This document shows, piece after piece, positions 28,001-36,707 of a stretch of 64,000 nucleotides of DNA. Source of the stretch: Pseudomonas sp. GR 6-02 (lineage in GTDB: Bacteria > Pseudomonadota > Gammaproteobacteria > Pseudomonadales > Pseudomonadaceae); contig NZ_CP011567.1 in the NCBI RefSeq assembly GCF_001655615.1, positions 4,907,001 to 4,971,000 on the forward strand, in the 5' to 3' direction. The position numbers and the translations under genes are program-made. Below the pieces are notes generated by a model, which saw only the letters and a program-made list of their open reading frames with translations, did no database searches and had not been told where the DNA came from. Positions within the stretch are counted from its first letter, which is position 1. Every line of letters begins with the position of its first letter.

Positions 28001-28777
28001 TTATTCGGTATTGCCCTGGCTGACGCATTCACCGCGTCGCCAGAGGCTCCATTGGCCCGGTTCGTAGCGGGTCCAGGTTTCGTTTTCGGTCAAGGGTTCG
28101 GTGGCGATCACCGTAACCACGTCGTTGGGCGTGGTTTCGGCCTGGAAGTCGACGATCACATCGACGTCCTTCAAGCGTGCCGGGCCGAACGGGGCACGGC
28201 GAGTGATTTGCGCCAGTTTGGTCGAGCAGTAGCAGAACAGCCAGTCGCCGTCGCTGAGCAAGCAGTTGAACACGCCTTTGCTGCGGTACTCGGCACAAGC
28301 GGCCACCAGGTCCGGCAGCAGTTCTTCGATCTCTACCGGCTCAGGGAACGCAGCACGCACCCGGTTGAGCAAATCGCAGAATGCCGCTTCGCTGTCGGTA
28401 TCGCCGACGGGGCGGTAGAAACTGGCGGTCGGGTTGAAGTCGGCCAACTGGCCATTGTGGGCGAAACACCAGTTGCGCCCCCACAACTCGCGCACAAACG
28501 GATGGGTATTGGACAGGCAGACCTTGCCGACATTGGCCTGGCGGATGTGGCCGATCACCACTTCGCTCTTGATCGGATAGCGCTGCACCAGGTTCGCCAC
28601 TTCCGACTCGCTGCTCGCCGCCGGGTCCTGAAACAGGCGCAGGCCACGGCCTTCATAGAAAGCGATGCCCCAACCGTCACGGTGCGGTCCGGTGCGGCCG
28701 CCGCGCTGCATCAGCCCGGTGAAGCTGAACACGATATCGGTCGGGACATTGGCGCTCATGCCCAATAACTCACACAT
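28001..28777 (-). CDS. Class II glutamine amidotransferase (YafJ-like)
   Basis: 258 residues starting [15 protein letters not shown]. Cys2 is the N-terminal nucleophile of Ntn-type glutaminase domains after removal of Met1. [24 protein letters not shown] and NTHPFVREL (substrate loop) are visible. Known: YafJ/EgtC-type proteins have the glutaminase fold with a mostly unknown acceptor. Cytoplasmic. Neighbours (a DUF2937 membrane protein and another membrane protein) give no pathway. Confidence 0.88.
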   Translation of the reverse strand: MCELLGMSANVPTDIVFSFTGLMQRGGRTGPHRDGWGIAFYEGRGLRLFQDPAASSESEVANLVQRYPIKSEVVIGHIRQANVGKVCLSNTHPFVRELWGRNWCFAHNGQLADFNPTASFYRPVGDTDSEAAFCDLLNRVRAAFPEPVEIEELLPDLVAACAEYRSKGVFNCLLSDGDWLFCYCSTKLAQITRRAPFGPARLKDVDVIVDFQAETTPNDVVTVIATEPLTENETWTRYEPGQWSLWRRGECVSQGNTE

Positions 28778-28809
28778 GCTCGGACTCTCGATTCAATGCA
28801 GGGGCACAG

Positions 28810-29298
28810 TTACAGACGCGGCTCGACCCGCAGTCGCTGCGGGTTGCTCGGCACCGGTGGCCGACCGTAACGATCATCGCCGGCACCGCCGAACGGTTGA
28901 TCGCCTTCAGGCTCGTCGGTGCGCGCCGCAGCCTTGGCCGCCTCCGCCCGCTCCTTGCGAGCCTTGGATGCGCGCTCGATCGGGAAACGGATCGCCACGA
29001 GAACCAGGTAAAGGCCGAAGGCAATCATGCTGTACATGAACAGGTCGGAAATCGCCCGCCAGGCGTTGTTGCCGACCTTGAACAGCAGATCCAGCACAGT
29101 AATGGCAATGGCCGGGGCGACCTTTTCCTTCACCGGGTCAATGATGGTCGGGCTGAACAGCAACACTGCCATCAGCAGCCGCAGCGGCTCACGCAGCCAA
29201 CGCCACATCCAGCGGGTGATGCGCATCCACACCAACAGGCAGCCTAAAGCGGCAAAGGCGTAGAGGCCCCAAGCGATCAGATAGTCGTTCTCGGTCAT
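28810..29298 (-). CDS. Conserved membrane protein of unknown function
   Basis: 162 residues from the ATG at 29298 (MTENDYLIAWGLYAFAALGC). An alternative in-frame ATG lies at 29307, and neither has a clear ribosome-binding site. Three hydrophobic segments (about residues 7-25, 38-60 and 88-108) are followed by a Lys/Arg/Ala-rich cytoplasmic tail. It is immediately upstream of the YafJ-like gene on the same strand (32-base gap), possibly an operon with it. I do not recognise a functional family. Confidence 0.7.
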   Translation of the reverse strand: MTENDYLIAWGLYAFAALGCLLVWMRITRWMWRWLREPLRLLMAVLLFSPTIIDPVKEKVAPAIAITVLDLLFKVGNNAWRAISDLFMYSMIAFGLYLVLVAIRFPIERASKARKERAEAAKAAARTDEPEGDQPFGGAGDDRYGRPPVPSNPQRLRVEPRL

Positions 29299-29409
29299 GG
29301 TGTCCATGGCAAGGCAGGCAAAGAGGCGCTTATAGTAACGACTTTTCGCACTTCAGGCTGCCCCGCCGTCTGCGATCCCCCAATTTCGTACAACGTTCGA
29401 GAGTCCTTC

Positions 29410-31464
29410 ATGCCCCTATCCGCCAACGTTTCCGACGCGCCCATTGCCCACAAGGCCGACGGCGATGACCCGTATGCCTGGCTGCAGGAGCGCGACACCG
29501 ACGCAGTGCTTGATTACTTGAAAGCTGAAAACCGCTATCAGGAGGCGCAAACCGCCGATCAGGCCGGGCTGCGCGAAATCCTGTTCGAAGAGATCAAGGG
29601 GCGGATTCTCGAAACCGATCTGTCGCTGCCCTCGCCCTGGGGCCCGTACCTGTATTACACCCGCACCACGGCCGGCGACGAATACGCCCGTCATTACCGC
29701 TGCCCACTTCCGACCGATGGCAGCCTGCACATCGACGAAAGCCAGGAACTCCTGCTGCTCGATCCGAACGTGCTGGCCAAGGGCGGTTTCTTTTCCCTGG
29801 GCGCGTTCAGCGTCAGCCCGGACCACCAGCGCCTGGCCTACAGCATCGATTCCAGTGGCGAGGAGGTTTACACGCTGTTCGTGAAGGAGTTGTCCAGCGG
29901 CCGCGTCAGCGAACTGGAATTCCAGGACTGCGACGGCAGCATGACCTGGGCCAATGACAGCCTGACGCTGTTCTTCGGTGAACTCGACGACACCCATCGC
30001 CCGCACAAACTGTTCCGCTATCGGCTGGACGGCACCGCCGCCGAAGAAGTGTTCCATGAACCGGACGGCCGATTCTTCCTGCATTGCTACCGCTCAAGTT
30101 CCGAACGGCAATTGCTGCTGTCGCTGGGCAGCAAGACCACCAGCGAAGTCTGGGTGCTCGACGCCTCGCTGCCCCATCAGGCCTTTACCTGCCTGGCACC
30201 ACGGGTCGAAGACCATGAGTACGATGTCGACCACGGCAAACTCGATGGCGAGTGGACGTGGTTGATCCGCACCAACCGCGACGGCATCAACTTCGCCCTG
30301 TACCAGGCCGCCGACACCGGCGTCGCGCCGACCGAAGCCGACTGGCAGAACCTGATCCCCCACAGCGACGCGGTGATGATCGATGGCATGAGCCTGAACG
30401 CCGAGGCCATGACCTTAAGCCTGCGTGAAGGCGGCCTGCCGATCATTGAAGTCCGCCCACAAGGCCTGGCGCCGTATCGCGTGCAATTACCGGACGCGGC
30501 CTACAGCCTGCATGTGCAGAACAGCCTGGAATTTGTCAGCGACAGAATCCGTCTGCGCTACGAGGCTTTGAACCGTCCGGCGCAAATCCGTCAACTGATC
30601 CTGGCCACCGGCGAGCAGAAAGTCCTCAAGGAAACCCCGGTGCTCGGCCCGTTCGACGCCGACGCGTACGTCAGCCAGCGGCTTTGGGCGACGGCGCCGG
30701 ACGGTACACAAGTGCCGATCAGCCTGGTGGTCAAACGCGAATTCCTCGGTAAACCGACGCCACTTTATCTGTACGGATATGGCGCTTACGGCGAAAGCCT
30801 CGACCCGTGGTTCTCCCACGCCCGCCTGAGCCTGCTGGATCGCGGCATGGCGTTTGCCATCGCGCATGTTCGCGGCGGCGGTGAATTGGGTGAAGCCTGG
30901 TATCGCGCCGGCAAGCAGGAACACAAGCACAACACTTTCAGCGACTTCATCGCCTGCGCCGAACACCTGATCGCCAACGGTTTCACCACCTCATCGCAGC
31001 TGGCAATCAGTGGCGGCAGCGCCGGTGGCCTGCTGATCGGCGCGGTGCTCAATCAGCGGCCGGAGCTGTTCGGTGCGGCAATAGCCGAAGTGCCGTTCGT
31101 CGACGTGCTCAACACCATGCTCGACCCGGAGTTGCCGCTGACCGTCACCGAATACGACGAATGGGGCAACCCGCAAGAGCCAGACGTCTATGATCGGATC
31201 AAGGCCTACGCCCCGTATGAAAACGTCACCGCGCAAGCCTATCCGGCAACGCTGGTGATCGCCGGCTACAACGACAGTCGCGTGCAGTACTGGGAAGCGG
31301 CCAAGTGGGTGGCGAAATTGCGCGCGACCAAAACCGACACCAATCCCCTGCTGCTCAAGACTGAATTGGGCGCCGGGCATGGCGGGATGAGCGGTCGCTA
31401 CCAGGGATTACGTGACGTAGCCCTCGAATACGCATTTGTTTTGAAGGTTTTGGGCATTGCCTGA
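29410..31464 (+). CDS. ptrB: Oligopeptidase B-like S9 serine peptidase
   Basis: 684 residues: an N-terminal beta-propeller domain and a C-terminal alpha/beta hydrolase domain. The catalytic Ser537 is in GGSAGG, the Asp in GYNDSRV (about residue 621) and the His in GAGHGG (about 657). Known: oligopeptidase B (protease II) cleaves short peptides after basic residues in the cytoplasm. Motifs and length fit PtrB better than prolyl oligopeptidase. Monocistronic and divergent from the membrane-protein gene. Confidence 0.88.
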   Translation: MPLSANVSDAPIAHKADGDDPYAWLQERDTDAVLDYLKAENRYQEAQTADQAGLREILFEEIKGRILETDLSLPSPWGPYLYYTRTTAGDEYARHYRCPLPTDGSLHIDESQELLLLDPNVLAKGGFFSLGAFSVSPDHQRLAYSIDSSGEEVYTLFVKELSSGRVSELEFQDCDGSMTWANDSLTLFFGELDDTHRPHKLFRYRLDGTAAEEVFHEPDGRFFLHCYRSSSERQLLLSLGSKTTSEVWVLDASLPHQAFTCLAPRVEDHEYDVDHGKLDGEWTWLIRTNRDGINFALYQAADTGVAPTEADWQNLIPHSDAVMIDGMSLNAEAMTLSLREGGLPIIEVRPQGLAPYRVQLPDAAYSLHVQNSLEFVSDRIRLRYEALNRPAQIRQLILATGEQKVLKETPVLGPFDADAYVSQRLWATAPDGTQVPISLVVKREFLGKPTPLYLYGYGAYGESLDPWFSHARLSLLDRGMAFAIAHVRGGGELGEAWYRAGKQEHKHNTFSDFIACAEHLIANGFTTSSQLAISGGSAGGLLIGAVLNQRPELFGAAIAEVPFVDVLNTMLDPELPLTVTEYDEWGNPQEPDVYDRIKAYAPYENVTAQAYPATLVIAGYNDSRVQYWEAAKWVAKLRATKTDTNPLLLKTELGAGHGGMSGRYQGLRDVALEYAFVLKVLGIA

Positions 31465-31550
31465 GGAACTTGGCCCGGCGTCCCGGTCTTAACACCAGAC
31501 GCCGGGCGCGCCTGGAACAGCAACAGACACAAGAAAAAGACCGTGACGAC

Positions 31551-32024
31551 ATGTCAGAACCGACCTTACTGAACAAAGAAATTCGCGACTGGCTGATGGA
31601 CTGCGGCCTGTTCGATCAACTGCTGCCGGCCGACTTCGTGGCGGCTTCAGGTTACTTCAGCATCAGCACCATCGCCGAAGGCGAAGAGATCTTCCATGAG
31701 GGCGATGCCGGCAGTTTCATGTGCATCATCCACACCGGCCAGGTTGCGGTGCAGAAGACCAACAGCGAAGGGCAACCGGTGACCATGGCCACCTTGCGCA
31801 GCGGTCGGGCGTTCGGCGAAATGGCCGTGCTCGACGGCGAACGGCGCTCAGCCAGTTGTGTGGCCGCGAGCAACTGCCAGTTGCTCAACCTGGGCAAGGA
31901 CTCCCTGGAAAAGATGCTCAACGAAGCGCCGAAAATCGCCGCCAAGATCATCCGCGCCCTCGCCGTCTCCCTCTCCAAACGCTTGCGCATGGCCGACGGG
32001 CAACTGCTCTCGCAGCAGATCTAG
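31551..32024 (+). CDS. Cyclic nucleotide-binding domain protein
   Basis: 157 residues, essentially one cNMP-binding beta-roll (EGDAGSFMCIIHTGQVAVQK, then GRAFGEMAVLDGERRSASC, the phosphate-binding cassette with GE..L...RSA). No helix-turn-helix or other effector domain is present, so it is a stand-alone sensor of cyclic nucleotide or a structural relative. The ATG at 31551 was chosen because similarity begins with MSEPTLLNKEIRDWL. An in-frame start at 31470 would add a low-complexity Arg/Gln tract. Confidence 0.8.
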   Translation: MSEPTLLNKEIRDWLMDCGLFDQLLPADFVAASGYFSISTIAEGEEIFHEGDAGSFMCIIHTGQVAVQKTNSEGQPVTMATLRSGRAFGEMAVLDGERRSASCVAASNCQLLNLGKDSLEKMLNEAPKIAAKIIRALAVSLSKRLRMADGQLLSQQI

Positions 32025-32027
32025 ACA

Positions 32028-32312
32028 CTATCCGCCCGGCGTTTTGATTTTCGTCGTGCTCGGCTCAAGGCCCGGCAAGGTCTGGTCCTTGGGCGGGTTG
32101 GGCATTTCGATCGGCGGCAACAACGGTGGCCCACCGTTGCCGGTCTTGGGCACAGTGGTCGGGGTAATCTGCGGGTACGGCGTCGGCGTAGCAGTGCCGG
32201 GCGAACCGGGTATCGGCGTAGGGCCGGTGGGGATGGTTTGCTGCTCCTGGGCCTGCACTGCAGTTATCGAGAGCGCGGCCAAGGCAATGGCCGTTAGAAT
32301 GATGCGCTTCAT
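32028..32312 (-). CDS. Small proline-rich exported protein
   Basis: 94 residues: a cleavable signal peptide (MKRIILTAIALAALSITAVQA) followed by an extended Pro/Thr/Gly-rich periplasmic segment (PTGPTPIPGSPGTATPTPYP, PPLLPPIEMPNPP). The ATG at 32312 has GGAG six bases upstream. No known domain. It is convergent with the cNMP-binding gene, only 3 bases apart. Confidence 0.7.
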   Translation of the reverse strand: MKRIILTAIALAALSITAVQAQEQQTIPTGPTPIPGSPGTATPTPYPQITPTTVPKTGNGGPPLLPPIEMPNPPKDQTLPGLEPSTTKIKTPGG

Positions 32313-32407
32313 CAATGGCTCCGTTGGCCTTGTGGTCTATTGCAGGCTACTCCCAACTGCGCTCGTTTGCCTTCTTCCGCCTGTCATTTTCTCCTCAAGA
32401 GAGCCCC

Positions 32408-33094
32408 ATGAAACGTTTCGTTCTGCTCGACACCACCCCCATTCCTGAAAACGGCGGTGCCCTGTGCCTGTTCGAATACGGCGAAGACTTCGTCATCAAG
32501 ATTCAGGGCGGCGATGGCGGGCAGTTGATGAACACCCGCATGCACGGCTCCGAAGATGCCCTGGCGCAAATCCCCTGCCGCAAGGTCGCCGGCCGGCCGA
32601 ATTCGCGGGTATTGATCGGCGGCCTGGGCATGGGCTTCACCCTCGCCTCGGCGCTCAAGCATTTGGGTAAGACCGCTGAAGTGGTGGTCGCCGAACTGGT
32701 GCCCGGCGTGGTGGAGTGGAACCGTGGGCCGCTGGGGGAAAAAGCCGGCAACCCATTGCTCGACCCGCGTACGGTGATCCGCATGGAAGACGTGGCCAAG
32801 GTGCTGCAAGCCGAGCCGCAGGGTTTCGACGCAATCATGCTCGACGTCGACAACGGTCCCGAAGGCCTGACCCAGAAAGCCAATAGCTGGCTGTACTCCG
32901 CCGGTGGCCTGAGCGCCTGCGCCAAGGCCCTGCGACCCAAGGGCGTGCTGGCGGTATGGTCGGCCAGCGCTGACCGGCAGTTTTCCGACAAGCTGAAAAA
33001 GGCCGGCTTCAAGGCCGAAGAAGTGCAGGTCTTCGCCCACGGCAACAAAGGCACCCGCCACACCATCTGGATTGCCGAGAAGCTCAAGGGCTAG
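32408..33094 (+). CDS. Spermidine synthase-like class I methyltransferase fold protein
   Basis: 229 residues. Rossmann-fold features: VLIGGLGMGFTLASALKHLG (motif I, about residues 65-84), VVVAELVPGVVEWN (acidic loop) and FDAIMLDVDNGPEGL. It resembles SpeE-family proteins but lacks the N-terminal beta domain. Aminopropyl transfer is therefore doubtful, and a SAM-dependent or related transferase is likely. The ATG at 32408 is preceded by AAGAGAG. Cytoplasmic. Confidence 0.75.
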   Translation: MKRFVLLDTTPIPENGGALCLFEYGEDFVIKIQGGDGGQLMNTRMHGSEDALAQIPCRKVAGRPNSRVLIGGLGMGFTLASALKHLGKTAEVVVAELVPGVVEWNRGPLGEKAGNPLLDPRTVIRMEDVAKVLQAEPQGFDAIMLDVDNGPEGLTQKANSWLYSAGGLSACAKALRPKGVLAVWSASADRQFSDKLKKAGFKAEEVQVFAHGNKGTRHTIWIAEKLKG

Positions 33095-33143
33095 GCTAAA
33101 CTTCAACACATAACCGTCATTAGTCTTTTACAAAGGTGAACCC

Positions 33144-33518
33144 ATGAGTTCGTCAACGCCTCCAACCAACACCTCAAAGTTGGACCGCATCCTCGCCGAC
33201 AACCAGCGCGACAAGGAAATGGGTTACCGCGACAAGGCCCTGAAGATGTACCCGCACGTGTGCGGCCGCTGCGCCCGTGAGTTCTCCGGCAAACGCCTGA
33301 GCGAACTGACCGTGCACCACCGCGACCACAACCACGACAACAACCCGCAGGACGGCTCGAACTGGGAGCTGTTGTGCCTGTATTGCCATGACAACGAGCA
33401 TTCGCGTTACACCGATCAGCAGTATTTCGACGAAGGCTCGCTGAGTACGCCAAAGATTGCCAAGGCGACGCATAACCCGTTTGCGGCGTTGGCCGGACTG
33501 ATGAAGAAAGAAGACTGA
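33144..33518 (+). CDS. yajD: HNH nuclease YajD
   Basis: 124 residues. Compact HNH domain: CGRCAREFSG, then the H-H pair in VHHRDHNHDNNP, Asn in NWELLCLYCHDNEH. The Cys pairs suggest a structural zinc. Known: YajD-type proteins are small HNH nucleases widely conserved in gammaproteobacteria, with unclear physiological role. AAAGGTG precedes the ATG. Confidence 0.88.
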   Translation: MSSSTPPTNTSKLDRILADNQRDKEMGYRDKALKMYPHVCGRCAREFSGKRLSELTVHHRDHNHDNNPQDGSNWELLCLYCHDNEHSRYTDQQYFDEGSLSTPKIAKATHNPFAALAGLMKKED

Positions 33519-33526
33519 AGGTCTGC

Positions 33527-33557
33527 TGATCGTTCCCACGCTCCGTGGGTACGATCA
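33527..33557. repeat. Short palindromic repeat (REP-like)
   Basis: 14-base arms TGATCGTTCCCACG and CGTGGGTACGATCA with a 3-base loop and one mismatch. This is the core of a palindrome common between Pseudomonas genes. It lies between yajD and the TrmH-family gene. Confidence 0.6.
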
Positions 33558-33625
33558 TCTCCAAACTGAACACCCCTCCCCCAATCCCCGTATAATCGCG
33601 CTTTTTTCCCGAAGGCACCCCGCTC

Positions 33626-34096
33626 GTGGCAGACAAACGGTACAGCTGCATTGGTTTGTATAACCCCAAATCACCGGAGAACGTCGGTTCGGTGATGCGC
33701 GCCGCCGGTTGCTATGGCGTGGCGTCGGTGTTTTACACCGGCAAGCGCTATGAGCGCGCCGCCGACTTCGTCACCGACACCAAGAAAGTCCACTACGACA
33801 TTCCGCTGATCGGCATCGATGACCTGAAGAAAATCCTGCCGCTGGGCTGTGTACCGGTCGCGGTAGAACTGGTCGACGGCGCCCGCTCGCTGCCGGAATA
33901 CACGCACCCGGATCGCGCCCTCTACATCTTCGGCCCCGAAGACGGTTCACTGGATAAAGAGATCCGCGACTGGTGCGAAGACGTGGTCTATATCCCGACC
34001 ACCGGCTGCATGAACCTGGCGGCCACGGTCAACGTGGTGCTGTACGACCGCATGGCCAAGGGCAACAACACCCGCTCAGGCCCGAAATTCCGCTGA
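33626..34096 (+). CDS. TrmH/SpoU-family RNA 2'-O-methyltransferase
   Basis: 156 residues with the SPOUT motifs: NPKSPENVGSVMRAAGCYGV (motif 1), IFGPEDGSLD (motif 2) and IPTTGCMNLAATVNVVLYDR (motif 3, SAM-binding trefoil knot). It starts with GTG (33626), preceded by CGAAGG. Known: such proteins methylate ribose in tRNA or rRNA. The exact RNA target is not indicated. Short, knot-only form like TrmL. Confidence 0.87.
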   Translation: MADKRYSCIGLYNPKSPENVGSVMRAAGCYGVASVFYTGKRYERAADFVTDTKKVHYDIPLIGIDDLKKILPLGCVPVAVELVDGARSLPEYTHPDRALYIFGPEDGSLDKEIRDWCEDVVYIPTTGCMNLAATVNVVLYDRMAKGNNTRSGPKFR

Positions 34097-34176
34097 ATCA
34101 CCGCACATCCGATGGAACGAGCCGACCGCCTCGGCAGTCAGCTTAATTATCCATTCTTGAAGCCTGGAGACAGATC

Positions 34177-34554
34177 ATGAGCGACCTCAAACGCGTAGAG
34201 CGCATCGAATCCACCCCGTTCCAGACTCAGCCCGCGCAGAACGTCCAGGGTTGGGAGCGCATCGGTTCCCTGGCCGGCGGCGTGGTGATGGTCGGCAAAG
34301 GCCTGCGGCGCGGTGGTGTGTTCGGGTTGATTCAAGTGGCCATTGGCGGCGTAGCGATGGCGCGGGGTATTACCGGGCACAGTTCGGCGAAAAGCTTTCT
34401 GGAAAAGAGCCGTCAGGACATGGTTAACGCTCGGGCCAGGATTGAGCGTGCCGGGGAAGAGTTGAGTCGGTTGAAGGCCAATGCCGAGGCGGCGACCAAA
34501 ACCACCACCGTGACCGGGAATGATTCTTTGAAGTCGCCGAAAGCCGGGGTTTGA
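34177..34554 (+). CDS. DUF2892-like small membrane protein
   Basis: 125 residues. The central hydrophobic and Gly-rich part (SLAGGVVMVGKGLRRG, FGLIQVAIGGVAMARGITGH) resembles the DUF2892 inner-membrane domain. A helical tail (about residues 68-105, KSRQDMVNARARIERAGEEL) looks coiled-coil-like. GGAGACAG precedes the ATG. Function unknown. Confidence 0.75.
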   Translation: MSDLKRVERIESTPFQTQPAQNVQGWERIGSLAGGVVMVGKGLRRGGVFGLIQVAIGGVAMARGITGHSSAKSFLEKSRQDMVNARARIERAGEELSRLKANAEAATKTTTVTGNDSLKSPKAGV

Positions 34555-34593
34555 TCCGGAATTTTCGGTGAGGCTCAGGGCCTCTTCGCGGTC

Positions 34594-35823
34594 TTACTGA
34601 AGCAACCCGGTATCAAGCACCTTGGAAGACTCGCCAATAACGCTCTCACTGAGCTGAACGAATTCCTTGGTATCGACACTCTCCAAACGCATCGCCCCAC
34701 GCAATACATCATCCAGCGAACGCTTGTTGCGGGTCTTCAGGCGAATCTCGCGATCCAGTTCCTGCAGCAACACCACCGCTTTGGCCACCTGCGCCGGGTT
34801 GATCTGCTCCCCGCGCAAGGTGGTGACCTTCTGGCTGTCCTTGGCCAACTTGCTCTGCAGGCTCTCATACCGCTCATCACTCATGCCGCCCGCACGGCGC
34901 ACCAGTTCGATGGCGTAATACTCGGCAAACCCTTCGCTGATCCAGCCGCTGCGCTGGCTGTCGTTGATCCGCCCGAACACCTGAGCCAATTCACGCATCA
35001 AGGTACTGGTGCCGCTTTCGCTGACCAGCGGCAGGCGGCTATTGAGATAGATCGATTCCCGCGCGGCCAGGCTGCCACGCCACATCGGGTCATTGGCGCC
35101 GACGATCAGCAATTTGCTGGGGTGACGCGGAAAAACTTCCTGCACTTGCGGCCACACGAACGTCAGCAGCGTCAGCACATCCATGCGGCGCATCCCCTGG
35201 CCTTGGGGCGAGGCCACGGTGACTTCGGTTTCCCCCAACCGCGTGCGACGGCTGCCGAGGTTACCGGCGAGCATCCAGCCAGTGGGACGGTCGAACAGGC
35301 GCGAGACGTTATCGATGCGGAACTTGTTTTTGCCGATCCGCGGCCAGGCGGTTTCGACGCTTTTCCAACCGGTGGGCAATTCGAATTCCAGGCGTGACAC
35401 CAACTCGATACCGTCCTGCTGATCGAGTTTCGCCGCGGGCACCAGGTCATCGCCACGCATCAGCGCCCACGTTGGCGTCATGCGTGTATCGAAGCTGCCG
35501 CTCTTGCGCCCGTGGCTGATGCGCACGCGGTAGGTCAGGCTGGCCTTGTCGGCGGCCGGGCGCCAGACACCACGGACCTGCGTGCCCGGTGTGAGCTGCC
35601 ATTGGCCGTCGGCCTTGAAATCACTGTAGTGACTGCCGTCGCCCAAGTCGAAATCCAGACTGCGCACTGCCGAGCCTTGGGCCAGGGTCAGGCGCACTTC
35701 GGCCTGATCGCTTTGCGGCAACAGGCGCACGTGATAATCCAGATCGACTTTCTTCGCCGCCCACACGGGCGAACTCAGGACCAGCAGCCCGACAGCCAAC
35801 GCCCGGAGCACTCCCACCGCCAT
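34594..35823 (-). CDS. Exported M1/M61-like metallopeptidase homologue lacking the zinc site
   Basis: 409 residues with a signal peptide ending at SSPVWA. The C-terminal half has the layout of gluzincin peptidases: a helix where HExxH should lie reads RELAQ (Arg277, Glu278, Gln281), followed by WISEGFAEYYA, where Glu297 matches the third ligand. Both zinc-binding histidines are thus replaced, so catalysis is unlikely. It may be a periplasmic binding or scaffold protein. The ATG at 35823 has AGGAG upstream. The frame extends back to 35976 only because it runs through a REPIN. Confidence 0.75.
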   Translation of the reverse strand: MAVGVLRALAVGLLVLSSPVWAAKKVDLDYHVRLLPQSDQAEVRLTLAQGSAVRSLDFDLGDGSHYSDFKADGQWQLTPGTQVRGVWRPAADKASLTYRVRISHGRKSGSFDTRMTPTWALMRGDDLVPAAKLDQQDGIELVSRLEFELPTGWKSVETAWPRIGKNKFRIDNVSRLFDRPTGWMLAGNLGSRRTRLGETEVTVASPQGQGMRRMDVLTLLTFVWPQVQEVFPRHPSKLLIVGANDPMWRGSLAARESIYLNSRLPLVSESGTSTLMRELAQVFGRINDSQRSGWISEGFAEYYAIELVRRAGGMSDERYESLQSKLAKDSQKVTTLRGEQINPAQVAKAVVLLQELDREIRLKTRNKRSLDDVLRGAMRLESVDTKEFVQLSESVIGESSKVLDTGLLQ

Positions 35824-35836
35824 ACACACTCCTATT

Positions 35837-35961
35837 GTGGCGAGCGAGCTTGCTCGCGCCGGGCTGCGTAGCGGCCCAAAATTCTTGTGATCACCGCCGA
35901 TTTTGTGAGTGCTGCGCACTGGAGCGCCAGCCCGGTCAAGCGGGAGCAAGCACCCTCGCCA
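35837..35961. repeat. REPIN (diverged paired REP elements)
   Basis: GTGGCGAGCGAGCTTGCTCG on the left, with an inverted partner ending GGGAGCAAGCACCCTCGCCA plus C at 35961. Inner tails are GGGCTGCGTAGCGGCC and GGAGCGCCAGCCCGG, more diverged than in the other two REPINs. It separates the peptidase-like gene from ycgN. Confidence 0.75.
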
Positions 35962-35982
35962 CAGACTAAATGGCATCGGGAA

Positions 35983-36432
35983 TTAACCCGCGCGAAAAAT
36001 CAGGTGATCTTCCCAATCGTCTTCGGCCACGCTGCCTTCGGCGAGCATGCGCCCGGACTGGGAAATACGCTCGTGATGCACCGCCTCGCGATCACCACAC
36101 ACCAGGTGATGCCAGAGCGGCAGGTCCTTGCCTTCGCTGACCAGTCGATAACCACAGGTCGGCGGCAACCATTTGAACTCATCGGCCTTGCCCGGCGTGA
36201 GCTGGATGCAGTCGGGCACAAAGTCGCGACGGTTGGGGTAATCGGTGCACTGACAGGTTTTGAGGTCCAGCAGTTTGCAGGCGATACGCGTGTAGTAGAC
36301 GGCGTTGTCGTCTTCATCCTCGAGCTTTTGCAGGCAGCACAGGCCACAGCCGTCGCACAGCGATTCCCATTCCTCTTGATCCAGTTGATCGAGGGTTTTG
36401 CGTATCCAGAACGGTTCGACTTTGGCGGCCAT
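35983..36432 (-). CDS. ycgN: YcgN-family cysteine-cluster protein (UPF0260)
   Basis: 149 residues with the conserved cysteine set CDGCGLCC near residue 26, then C-x-C in [17 protein letters not shown] and CGYRL further on. This matches the UPF0260/YcgN family, a small cytoplasmic protein predicted to bind an iron-sulfur or zinc centre. Function unknown. In Pseudomonas it lies near ycgL and rnd, as here. Confidence 0.88.
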   Translation of the reverse strand: MAAKVEPFWIRKTLDQLDQEEWESLCDGCGLCCLQKLEDEDDNAVYYTRIACKLLDLKTCQCTDYPNRRDFVPDCIQLTPGKADEFKWLPPTCGYRLVSEGKDLPLWHHLVCGDREAVHHERISQSGRMLAEGSVAEDDWEDHLIFRAG

Positions 36433-36707
36433 GGCTCAAGCATCAACATCAGGTGGTGAAAAGGCCGCCAGTCTAGTGCCAAGGCATCGGCGGGCCAAGC
36501 ATTGGCGACTGCCGGTACGACGGCACTTGTCAGTTTTTGCGCCACCCAGTAGCTTTGCCAGTCGCAAGGAGCCCTCCCCAAGTGCCATTAACGCTCAACC
36601 GCGTTGCATTCAGGTGAACTGCTGGCTCAAAAAAAACTGGCGCTCAGCTCAACTGTACCCGCCGGTTTTTCGACGACCCCCACTTTCAAACGTAAAGGAA
36701 TCTCTTG

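Noticed and set aside
33527..33557. CRISPR-like repeat
   Set aside because: A single palindrome without regularly spaced copies. It is a REP-type element.
35824..35976. N-terminal extension of the metallopeptidase-like gene
   Set aside because: The added codons run through a REPIN, and a signal peptide with a strong ribosome-binding site starts at 35823.
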